A DNA stretch of 26,984 nt, taken from assembly GCA_002377245.1 (NCBI GenBank), contig DFPL01000235.1, positions 17,696-44,679 on the forward strand. The letters run 5' to 3'. Source of the DNA: Enterobacteriaceae bacterium UBA3516. Lineage in GTDB: Bacteria > Pseudomonadota > Gammaproteobacteria > Enterobacterales > Enterobacteriaceae. The notes beneath the pieces are model-generated. The model worked only from the letters and a program-made list of their open reading frames with translations, did no database searches and was not told the origin of the DNA. A program made the position numbers and the translations under genes. Below are positions 13,577 through 21,806 of this stretch, in pieces; positions within the stretch are counted from its first letter, which is position 1; each line of letters opens with the position of its first letter.

Positions 13577-14866
13577 ATGTTTCTGGCAGGGAGTATCTTT
13601 TTACTGACACTGGTACTGGTGATCTGGCAACCCAGAGGCCTGAGTATTGGCTGGAGCGCGAGTATTGGGGCTTTGCTGGCTCTGGGAACCGGTGTCATCC
13701 AACTTGCTGATATTCCCGTTGTCTGGAATATCGTCTGGAACGCGACAGCTGCATTTATTGCGGTGATCATTATCAGTCTGCTGCTTGATGAGTCCGGTTT
13801 CTTTGATTGGGCCGCACTACATGTCTCCCGTTGGGGTAACGGGCATGGACGCCTGCTGTTTACCTGGATAGTGTTGCTCGGTGCCGCTGTCGCGGCGCTG
13901 TTTGCCAATGATGGAGCCGCGCTGATCCTGACGCCGATTGTGATTGCGATGTTGCTCGCACTGGGATTTAGCCAGAGCACAACACTGGCCTTTGTAATGG
14001 CAGCAGGGTTTATTGCAGATACGGCCAGCCTGCCGCTCATTGTTTCTAATCTGGTGAATATCGTCTCGGCGGATTTCTTCGGTCTGGGCTTCACGCAATA
14101 CGCCTCCGTTATGATCCCCGTTGATGTGGCAGCGATTGTGGCCACGCTGGTCATGCTGCATCTATTCTTCCGCAGGGATATCCCAGCGACATATGACGTT
14201 TCGCTGCTGAAGACGCCTGCCAGTGCGATAAAAGATCCTGCGACCTTCAGGGCGGGCTGGATTGTCCTGTTATTGCTGCTTGTCGGCTTCTTTGTTCTGG
14301 AGCCGTTGGGGATCCCAGTCAGTGCAATAGCGGCGACTGGCGCAGCAGTGTTGTTTGTGGTGGCGAAAAGAGGTCATGCCATCAACACCGGGAAAGTCCT
14401 GCGCGGTGCACCATGGCAGATCGTTGTTTTCTCGCTGGGGATGTACCTGGTGGTCTATGGTCTGCGCAATGCAGGACTCACCGAGTATCTGTCTGGCGTG
14501 CTGAACCTGCTGGCAGACAAAGGGTTATGGGCAGCGACGTTCGGTACCGGCTTCCTGACGGCATTTCTCTCATCAGTGATGAATAATATGCCGACGGTGC
14601 TGATTGGTGCGCTGTCGATTGACGGGAGTACGGCGACCGGTGTCGTTAAAGAGGCAATGATTTATGCCAACGTGATTGGCTGCGATTTAGGTCCGAAAAT
14701 CACTCCGATAGGCAGTCTGGCTACCCTGCTGTGGCTGCATGTGCTTGCCCAGAAAAATATGACGATCTCCTGGGGAGATTACTTCCGTACCGGCATTATT
14801 ATGACTGTGCCAGTGCTGTTTGTTACTCTGGCCGCGCTGGCGTGGCGGCTTTCTGTCACTTTGTAA
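13577..14866 (+). CDS. arsB: Arsenite/antimonite efflux pump ArsB
   Basis: This 429-aa inner-membrane carrier of the ArsB/NhaD superfamily has the usual family length and about 12 hydrophobic segments. Typical segments include AALFANDGAALILTPIVIAM, the ADTASLPLIVSNLVNIVSAD region and SSVMNNMPTVLIGALS. It exports arsenite and antimonite as an antiporter, using the proton gradient when no ArsA ATPase is present; no arsA is seen here. AGGAG precedes the ATG at 13577. arsC starts 12 nt after its stop, so translation is probably coupled. Confidence 0.97.
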   Translation: MFLAGSIFLLTLVLVIWQPRGLSIGWSASIGALLALGTGVIQLADIPVVWNIVWNATAAFIAVIIISLLLDESGFFDWAALHVSRWGNGHGRLLFTWIVLLGAAVAALFANDGAALILTPIVIAMLLALGFSQSTTLAFVMAAGFIADTASLPLIVSNLVNIVSADFFGLGFTQYASVMIPVDVAAIVATLVMLHLFFRRDIPATYDVSLLKTPASAIKDPATFRAGWIVLLLLLVGFFVLEPLGIPVSAIAATGAAVLFVVAKRGHAINTGKVLRGAPWQIVVFSLGMYLVVYGLRNAGLTEYLSGVLNLLADKGLWAATFGTGFLTAFLSSVMNNMPTVLIGALSIDGSTATGVVKEAMIYANVIGCDLGPKITPIGSLATLLWLHVLAQKNMTISWGDYFRTGIIMTVPVLFVTLAALAWRLSVTL

Positions 14867-14878
14867 TGAGATACTGAT

Positions 14879-15304
14879 ATGAGCAACATTACCATCTACC
14901 ACAACCCGGCCTGTGGCACTTCACGCAACACGCTGGAGATGATCCGTAACAGCGGTAACGAACCGACCATTATTTACTATCTCGATACGCCACCAACCCG
15001 GGATGAACTGATTACACTTATTTCAGATATGGGGATTACGGTACGCGAACTGCTGCGTAAGAACGTTGAACCATACGAACAACTGGGTCTTGGTGAAGAG
15101 ATATTTACTGATGAGCAGTTGGTTAATTTTATGCTTCAACATCCGATTTTAATTAATCGGCCAGTGGTAGTCACACCACTTGGGACGCGTCTTTGCCGCC
15201 CTTCGGAAATAGTGCTGGATATCCTACCGGAAGATCAAAAAGGCGCTTTTACCAAAGAGGATGGTGAGACGGTAATTAACGAAACAGGGAATCGGGTTAA
15301 GTAA
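14879..15304 (+). CDS. arsC: Glutaredoxin-dependent arsenate reductase ArsC
   Basis: This 141-aa protein is of the R773 plasmid type. It has the catalytic Cys12 in HNPACGTSRNT and the arsenate-binding arginines Arg60 (VRELLRKN), Arg94 (LINRPVV) and Arg107 (LCRPSE). It reduces As(V) to As(III) with glutathione and glutaredoxin, supplying substrate for ArsB. All key residues and the length are as in the family. It is the last gene of arsRBC and is followed by a strong terminator. Confidence 0.97.
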   Translation: MSNITIYHNPACGTSRNTLEMIRNSGNEPTIIYYLDTPPTRDELITLISDMGITVRELLRKNVEPYEQLGLGEEIFTDEQLVNFMLQHPILINRPVVVTPLGTRLCRPSEIVLDILPEDQKGAFTKEDGETVINETGNRVK

Positions 15305-15323
15305 TCTTTCCTGTTCATATTAT

Positions 15324-15359
15324 CGGACGCCCATTTACTCTATACGGGCGTCCGTTTTT
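15324..15359 (+). terminator. Rho-independent terminator of arsRBC
   Basis: CGGACGCCC (15324-15332) pairs with GGGCGTCCG (15346-15354), followed by five T. It begins 20 bp after the arsC stop. Confidence 0.93.
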
Positions 15360-15416
15360 CGCTCAAAGCGGACGTATTGGAAGCGGCATCGCTATGCTTA
15401 TACAGATAGTAAAACG

Positions 15417-15461
15417 AACCTCTCGAGCTTATGAGGGTTACCATCATAAGCTCGAGAGGTT
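15417..15461. repeat. Perfect 18-bp inverted repeat between ars and tra regions
   Basis: AACCTCTCGAGCTTATGA (15417-15434), a 9-nt loop and its exact complement (15444-15461) make an unusually long perfect stem. On the minus strand it lies about 95 bp after the last transfer-region gene and is followed by CGTTTTAC, so it might terminate that operon. The length and perfection would also fit a recombination site or a protein-binding site. A smaller GTCCGG/CCGGAC hairpin lies beside it at 15468-15484. Confidence 0.7.
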
Positions 15462-15556
15462 GGATAAGTCCGGGGTTTCCGGACGCGTCAGGCATCAACT
15501 TCCGGGCAGTCGGTCTGTATCTGGCGGGATTACATTCCGGCTGGCTTCGGTGAAGA

Positions 15557-16339
15557 TCAGTTACTGGATTTTCTGATGGCCGCCTGGATTTGTTCTGCAG
15601 TTGCTGTACCCGGGAAGACGGTAATGGTTTTCGGCGTGGCATTGTTCACCGGCATTACTATCACTCCCGGCGTGCCGGTGAGTCCCAGTGTCCGGGCCAG
15701 CTGGTTGTTTTTCTCAAGCTGAGGGACGTAATCGGCCGCCGGTTTTCCCACGACCCCGGCTTTTTTTGCCGCCGCATCGATATCTTCTGCCGTCAGTTGT
15801 CCTTCGTTGTGACCCGTCTGGTACACGCTGTTGTGATACAAGGCGTAAGCCGCAGCACCCTTCTGTTTCCAGACATCAATGCCGCGCAGGGCTGCTTTCT
15901 CTGAATTTTCCCAGCGCGATGCGAAGATGGGCCATTCCTTAAAGATGTAACGCACGTCCGGGCTGGCTTTCATCACCTGCTCCATCACCGGTGCCAGATG
16001 ACTGCAGTAAATGCACTGGTAATCAAAAAACTCAATCACGGCCACTTTTGCGTTATCCGGGCCGGTAACCGGGGTGTCCGCGTCACGCAGCAGCGCGTCC
16101 TGATTCTCCATCACGTTCAGAACCAGTGCCTGTTGCTGACGGGCCTGCTGTTGCTGCTGCAGTTTCTGGCTGACCTGGACCAGTACCTCCGGATGCGCCA
16201 TCAGGTAATCAGCCGCAATTTTCCCTATCTGAGCTTCCTGTTCGGGCGTGAATACCGGTGCAGGTGCTGCCTGCAGGGGGGTTAACTGAAAAATAGTGTA
16301 TGTTGTAACTACTGATAACAGTGTCTTTTTAAGGTTCAT
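15557..16339 (-). CDS. Secreted ScsC-like DsbA-family thiol-disulfide protein
   Basis: This 260-aa protein has a signal peptide (about residues 1-25, with hydrophobic LLSVVTTYTIF and LQAA before the cut). A Gln-rich helical stretch at about 45-75 resembles the N-terminal oligomerisation region of ScsC-like proteins. A DsbA-type thioredoxin domain follows, with Cys109-Ile-Tyr-Cys112 (DYQCIYCSHLAP) and the cis-proline loop LTGTPGVIV. It should act in the periplasm on disulfides, perhaps helping cysteine-rich transfer proteins fold; that role is inferred from position. It begins 16 nt after the traI stop on the same strand, where F carries traX instead. Confidence 0.9.
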   Translation of the reverse strand: MNLKKTLLSVVTTYTIFQLTPLQAAPAPVFTPEQEAQIGKIAADYLMAHPEVLVQVSQKLQQQQQARQQQALVLNVMENQDALLRDADTPVTGPDNAKVAVIEFFDYQCIYCSHLAPVMEQVMKASPDVRYIFKEWPIFASRWENSEKAALRGIDVWKQKGAAAYALYHNSVYQTGHNEGQLTAEDIDAAAKKAGVVGKPAADYVPQLEKNNQLARTLGLTGTPGVIVMPVNNATPKTITVFPGTATAEQIQAAIRKSSN

Positions 16340-16355
16340 CAGTGTGTTCCTGGGT

Positions 16356-19300
16356 TTAACGTTCTTTCTGAAGGGTATGGGTTCGGGTCAGTTCTTCATG
16401 CTCGAGGGTCCGGGCACGCTCCTGCGGTGCCTGCGGCAGCGTCACTTCCTCACGTTTACGTTCGGCCAGCTCACCGGCCACCCGCTCAGCGGTGCGGGAC
16501 AGGTCCTGCAGGTCTTTCGCACGGTCAGTCAGCTCAATCTGGCTGATATCGGGTCTGACTTCCGGCTCCGGTCGCACCGCAGCAGCTATACGCGCGATGG
16601 TCTCTTTGTCCACGCTACGGTGTTCCGGTGAACGCGTGACTTCCGGCGGTATCACCGGCAGGTCAGGGATAATCTCAGGCGGAATGATAATGTTCTCCGG
16701 TTCACCAGGTTTATTCAGCGTCTGCGCGTGACGGCTGGCCACATTCTGTTCGGCCTGACGCTGAAGGGTGAGCGCCTCACCGGCGCTGATGACAGCGGCG
16801 CGCATATCCGGCACTTTCTCCCCCGGCGGAACCGGCGGCAGAATGACGTTGTCCATTCCGTCTTTCACCGCCTGCGCACGTGCCGCATCGACTGCCTGAT
16901 CCGTCCCTTTGCTGACTTTGAGCATCCAGGCCGACGGTCGTTCCTCGCCAGTCTGCCAGACAACTCCGTCGCGGGGATGGTCCTGCAGGGCTTTTATGGC
17001 CCCGGCAAGGTCTTTCACCACCTGCGTGTTACCGGACTCGCTGCGCTGCAGCACCGCACCGGTGGCCCCTTCCGTGGCCACCATACGCACGGCGCCCTGT
17101 GCCAGGCGCCCGTTATCGCCGGCCACTATCGACACCAGGGCCAGCCCGGCCGTTTTCCCGTTGTTGTCATACAACGGCAGTGCCATCGCAGGCTCCGGGA
17201 AACGCATCGTGGCCGGGATGATGCGTGCTGACATTCGCTGGCCATCCACGCCTTCATGCCGGGACCAGGCCCGGCCGATCGCTGTCTTGCTGAGCGGTTG
17301 CCCCATGGACCAGATAAGCCGTGCCTGCTTACGCTCCGTTTCAGGTTTAAGCGCGTCATGTGCCGTCTTTATGCTGCTCTCCGGCTTTTTCACCGCATCA
17401 ACCCACTTCTGCGTGCCGTCCGTGTAAATCTGGACGTGTTCCCTGGTACGGGACGCCGAAATATAAAAGGCACGCTTCGTGGCCATGTACTGACGGCCCC
17501 CCTCCGTTCCCTCCAGGGAAATCACATAGTCGCTGCTGGCCCCCTGAGAGCCGTAGCCGGTGACGGCCCAGGCGTAGTCGATATTCTGTTCGGCCCGGAC
17601 AGCGGCAGGATTAATCACCTTTGTTCCTGACGCCCCTTTCAGCACGACGTCGCCGTTATCCCGGACAGACTCAACCGTATACCGCGCATTGGCTGTCTGG
17701 CCACGGTTACGGTCGGTCAGGGTAAAGCGCACCTCAGTGCCGGCACGCACTTCCATCTGGCTGCGCATAAACAGCTCCACATCGCCGGTCAGGAGTTCCC
17801 GGGGGGAATAGAGACCCAGCCTGCCGTCTTCATCCTTCACGGTGACCATCGAGCCGTTCCGGTCCACGGCGATGACATCCTGCCAGGCGTCACCCCGTTT
17901 CAGGACCATGCCGGCAGACCAGGCCTTCGTCTTGTTGAATTCATGGCGGGTGTGGGTAATTTTATCCAGCACCGGCAGCGTGATGGCTTTATCACCAAGT
18001 TCCTGCCGTTCAGCCATGCCGGCATAAATCCCTGCGTTGATGGCCTGACGGTCGGCGTTCAGCTGGGCGATAATCAGGGTACGTGCACGGGCATCCGGGG
18101 TACGCGACAGCCAGTCTGCCACCACGGCTTCTGCGGGGATTTCTGCATCTGAAATTCCCTTTTCCGGGACCACGAAGTCTGATGCCCCCTCCCTGGTCAC
18201 TTTATCCTGCGGCTGCGCGGCCAGACGCGTCAGGGCCGCATCAATACGGCTGTCGATGATGTCATGCACGGCATTTTTCAGGTTCGCCTCGTTCTGGCGC
18301 ACAATCTGTTTCATGATGGCCATGTCCATCGGACTGCGCTCCTGAATTAATTTAAACGGCGCACCGGACTCGATAGCCTCGAACTGGTCAATGTCACCCA
18401 TCGATACTCCGCGACCGCCGCCGGCCTTAATGGCCTGATAGACGGCAGCCATATCCTGGTTACCCAGCATCGAGGACTCATCCATCAGAAAGACCTGGTT
18501 GCGGTAATCCGGTTTTTCTCCGGCCGCCAGCAGCTGTTCGTGATCGACGATGAAGGATTTGGCCGTCTGCGCCTCGATCCCCACGTCTTTCAGCTCCTTT
18601 ACGGCCTGATGCGTCGGTGCCAGCCCCAGCAGCTGCGGGCGGGACGTTTCCGGTAGCGTGTCCAGTGCAGCTTTGACTGCACGCACCTGGGTGGTTTTAC
18701 CGACCCCGGCATAGCCCTGGATGCCGGTGAACTGGTCACGACTGCCAAGCACCAGTAACGCCCCCGCTTTCTGTCCGGTCGTCAGACCGTCAAGCAGTAG
18801 CGGGTCAACCTGCTCCAGCAGGGGCGTCTGCGTATCCTTGCCCTCCGTCACCGCACTGATGATGGCCTTTTCCATTTCCCAGGTGGCGCGCGCCACTAGG
18901 AGCGGCTGCGCCCGGTTCGGTACCCGGATGAGGTCGCCCCGTTTCACCATGCCGGTAATTTCTGCGTCAATGGCCATGATGTCCGGATGAAAATCAGACG
19001 CCGCCGTTGCGAGCTTCAGTTCGTCAAACATCACCCCCTGCTGATCGGCGATCGCACGATGAACGGCAAGCGCCGCCTCGCTTTTAACATTACCGCGCAG
19101 CTGCGCCACGGCTTTATCCGTATCCTGTTCGCCACTGAGTCTGCTTACAAGCTGCAGCGGCGAACTGTCCGTGCGCATACGCTGCATCCGTGCCTCTGCC
19201 CTGTCCTGCGCTTCGGCGGTAAAGATTTCGGCTTTGTCACCCGACTGCGCCAGCGAGTTGATGGTCTGGGTGGTGATATCGCGGGAATTGAGGGCGGCCA

Positions 19301-21806
19301 GTACGGTGCCGCTTTCGTTATCCCTGTTGCCGGGTGACGCGACATACGCATGGCTGACATACAGGGGACGGTCGGCAGGCAGAACGATTTTTTTGCCGTC
19401 CCGCAGCGCCTCAATGCCTTTCTCACTGATAGCTGTCACGGTCAGGCGGTCTTTCGCCTTCAGCCCGGCGGGTTTATCCGCAGCCATCGATATCAGTTTC
19501 TCCCCCGGTACCACGGACAGGTTTTCGCTGTTATACAACCGCCAGTCAGCCGAGAGGTCGCCCATTTTCTGGCGCGACAGCACCCCGTCACTGTCGATAA
19601 GTGACAGCATGCGGGTGTCATCATGGACACGCTCGATGACGTAGTGACGCGTTTCCTTTTCACTTCTGTCTTCCAGTACCTGCCCGGCCCGGTAGCTGCC
19701 CGCCATCCGGCGGGTTTTATTGTCAAGCCAGACAGGTGAGCGGGCCTCTATCGTGACACCGTCACGCTCTAGCTGTCCGGCGTTCTGCAGGGCATCGCGT
19801 ATCAGCCCCGTCATGTGCTTCTGTTCGCGCTGCCCGATAACAATGGCGGTCACGGGTTCGCTGCCGGCACTGAGTTCGGCATAACGGGTGGCCATCGCTT
19901 TGTAGCGATCGCGCTTGTCGGCAATACTGACCACGGCGGCCTCCAGTCCCGGGGCCGGTTCGGTTCGCCGGCTGCGGCTCACGCCGGCAGATTCGAGGAT
20001 CGACATGGCATTACCGTTCGCCTGACGGCCGGCACTGTCCAGAAAAATGAGCTGAGCACCTTTTTCCCGGGCTTCACCGAGCAGCACCAGAGTTTCCTTC
20101 AGCCCCAGACGCTCAGCCCCTTCAATAATCAGCGTGCTTTGCGTCGTCAGACTGAATTCTCCGCTCAGCACCTGCTGGCGGCCAATGAGTCTGTCCCGCA
20201 GCCTGTCGGATTTAGACAGGGAGATGGTGCGTTCGGCGGAGCTTGCCAGCACCTGGACGCGGCGTCCGTGTGACGCCGAGACGTCGGTGATTTGTTCCGT
20301 GAGTTCACGGATACCGGCCACACCTTTCGGGGCATTCATCAGGACCAGCGAGTCCTTTTCCACGACCGACAGCACGGCCGGCGCCTTTTCTGCAGGCTGA
20401 CGGAAACTGACGACCCGCGCCTCCCGGAGATGGTCCTTACTGAGTGCCTGAATGGACAGTTCATCCAGCAGATGGTTACGCGAGGTAAACACGCCCTTTT
20501 CACTGTCCAGCGGGACAATCAGCCCTTCGCTCAGCGACACATTGAGTGCCGCTTTAAGCTCTTTCACGTCCGGAATTTTGTCGCTGAATTCCGTGGTGCT
20601 GAGCATCAGTTCACCCCAGGTAAAACGGGTTTTGCTGTCACTCAGCTGTGAGATGGCCATCCTGACAGCATCAGCCACCTCCGGGCGGATATCCGGGGCA
20701 ACCGCCTGCGTCAGTGACGGAACGACTGATGCAGGTCGGGTGAAGCCCGCCTCCTTATCTCTTCCCGGCTCACCGGCACGGTCCGGCGCCTGTGGGTCCC
20801 TTTCCTGATGTGCGGCAGACGGTGGGGAGGCAGGCATCGCCTGACCGGAAATGACGTTCTCCGTGCGCTCAGGGCGTGGCGCGGGAGAGGTATGCACGGG
20901 TTCTCGCGGTACCACGCCCGCCTGATACTCCCGGATGTTCCAGCCCTTTTCCGTCATCTGACCAATCCAGCGCTCCATCAGCCGCAGACGCGACGGGTCC
21001 ACTTTCGCCTGGCGGGTATCTTTCGCCGCCACATCGCGACTGCGCAGGGTGGCTTCAGCCCCGACCGCCCCCTGAATTTCCCGCCCACGGGAGGAATATT
21101 CCTCCCGGATTTCAGCCGGCACCCCTTTGATTTCCCACATCCCGTGCGGGCCGACTTCTTCCACTTCATGCCCCAGCGCTTCCACGTCGGCTTTGAGGGT
21201 GTTACGGTAAATTTTCCCCAGTGTCACCTGCATTTTCATCACGGTTTCGATAAAACCGGCATCGTGGATTTTGTCTGTGGCCAGCGCTTTCCACTTCCCG
21301 TTCAGTTCGGTCATATTGGCGACCAGCATGTGGGTATGCAGTTGGGGGTCAAGGTTGCGGGACGTATCATGCGTGAACAGGGCAGCAACCAGTTTGCTGG
21401 TCTGAACAATCGAGGTTTTACCGTCGACGGTCTCCCGCGCGGAAATGAGTTTTTCCACATAGGTGGCCGCCACACGCACGGCGTGCTGATGGGCTTCCAG
21501 CATCGCTTTATCACCGCCGATGAGCGCCAGAATGGAGACACTTTTGGGCGCGGAAAAGGTCAGGTCGTGCCCCGCCCGATGCACATGGTTGCCGTTGATT
21601 TCTTTTCCCAGGCGGGCACCGTCCGGCAGACGGCCCTCCAGTACAGCGGTCAGGGTGTCGCTGCGTACTGGCCCTTCCAGCCCGAGTTCGCTGGCCCCCT
21701 CGCCCAGCCATTCGCTCTCCAGCTGGCCGAGAAAATAATAGTTATCTTTGTTGCCATAATAGGCTGCCGCATCACCGGCAGACGCAATGGGGGCGACTGA
21801 CATCAT
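16356..21806 (-). CDS. traI: Conjugative relaxase/helicase TraI
   Basis: This 1816-aa protein is F-type TraI (F: 1756 aa). The N-terminal relaxase domain (about 1-300) has the tyrosines Tyr16, Tyr17, Tyr23 and Tyr24, Asp81, and the metal ligands His146, His157 and His159 (FTHDTSR, LHTHML), all at the same numbers as in F. A vestigial helicase-like part follows. The active RecD-like helicase has Walker A GYAGVGKTT (Lys1037) and Walker B FLMDESS (Asp1109-Glu1110). The C-terminus is charged and Gln/Arg-rich. It nicks oriT and unwinds the transferred strand. Its ATG (21804-21806) overlaps the traD stop by 4 nt, so translation is coupled. The frame is intact throughout. Confidence 0.98.
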   Translation of the reverse strand: MMSVAPIASAGDAAAYYGNKDNYYFLGQLESEWLGEGASELGLEGPVRSDTLTAVLEGRLPDGARLGKEINGNHVHRAGHDLTFSAPKSVSILALIGGDKAMLEAHQHAVRVAATYVEKLISARETVDGKTSIVQTSKLVAALFTHDTSRNLDPQLHTHMLVANMTELNGKWKALATDKIHDAGFIETVMKMQVTLGKIYRNTLKADVEALGHEVEEVGPHGMWEIKGVPAEIREEYSSRGREIQGAVGAEATLRSRDVAAKDTRQAKVDPSRLRLMERWIGQMTEKGWNIREYQAGVVPREPVHTSPAPRPERTENVISGQAMPASPPSAAHQERDPQAPDRAGEPGRDKEAGFTRPASVVPSLTQAVAPDIRPEVADAVRMAISQLSDSKTRFTWGELMLSTTEFSDKIPDVKELKAALNVSLSEGLIVPLDSEKGVFTSRNHLLDELSIQALSKDHLREARVVSFRQPAEKAPAVLSVVEKDSLVLMNAPKGVAGIRELTEQITDVSASHGRRVQVLASSAERTISLSKSDRLRDRLIGRQQVLSGEFSLTTQSTLIIEGAERLGLKETLVLLGEAREKGAQLIFLDSAGRQANGNAMSILESAGVSRSRRTEPAPGLEAAVVSIADKRDRYKAMATRYAELSAGSEPVTAIVIGQREQKHMTGLIRDALQNAGQLERDGVTIEARSPVWLDNKTRRMAGSYRAGQVLEDRSEKETRHYVIERVHDDTRMLSLIDSDGVLSRQKMGDLSADWRLYNSENLSVVPGEKLISMAADKPAGLKAKDRLTVTAISEKGIEALRDGKKIVLPADRPLYVSHAYVASPGNRDNESGTVLAALNSRDITTQTINSLAQSGDKAEIFTAEAQDRAEARMQRMRTDSSPLQLVSRLSGEQDTDKAVAQLRGNVKSEAALAVHRAIADQQGVMFDELKLATAASDFHPDIMAIDAEITGMVKRGDLIRVPNRAQPLLVARATWEMEKAIISAVTEGKDTQTPLLEQVDPLLLDGLTTGQKAGALLVLGSRDQFTGIQGYAGVGKTTQVRAVKAALDTLPETSRPQLLGLAPTHQAVKELKDVGIEAQTAKSFIVDHEQLLAAGEKPDYRNQVFLMDESSMLGNQDMAAVYQAIKAGGGRGVSMGDIDQFEAIESGAPFKLIQERSPMDMAIMKQIVRQNEANLKNAVHDIIDSRIDAALTRLAAQPQDKVTREGASDFVVPEKGISDAEIPAEAVVADWLSRTPDARARTLIIAQLNADRQAINAGIYAGMAERQELGDKAITLPVLDKITHTRHEFNKTKAWSAGMVLKRGDAWQDVIAVDRNGSMVTVKDEDGRLGLYSPRELLTGDVELFMRSQMEVRAGTEVRFTLTDRNRGQTANARYTVESVRDNGDVVLKGASGTKVINPAAVRAEQNIDYAWAVTGYGSQGASSDYVISLEGTEGGRQYMATKRAFYISASRTREHVQIYTDGTQKWVDAVKKPESSIKTAHDALKPETERKQARLIWSMGQPLSKTAIGRAWSRHEGVDGQRMSARIIPATMRFPEPAMALPLYDNNGKTAGLALVSIVAGDNGRLAQGAVRMVATEGATGAVLQRSESGNTQVVKDLAGAIKALQDHPRDGVVWQTGEERPSAWMLKVSKGTDQAVDAARAQAVKDGMDNVILPPVPPGEKVPDMRAAVISAGEALTLQRQAEQNVASRHAQTLNKPGEPENIIIPPEIIPDLPVIPPEVTRSPEHRSVDKETIARIAAAVRPEPEVRPDISQIELTDRAKDLQDLSRTAERVAGELAERKREEVTLPQAPQERARTLEHEELTRTHTLQKER

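Noticed and set aside
13462..14154. 230-codon open frame on the minus strand
   Set aside because: It is antisense to arsB, which is clearly the real gene; low-complexity Ala/Ser/Ile composition.
20808..21800. 330-codon open frame on the plus strand
   Set aside because: It is antisense to the relaxase domain of traI, whose catalytic residues are fully conserved; it has no recognisable domain and no ribosome-binding site.
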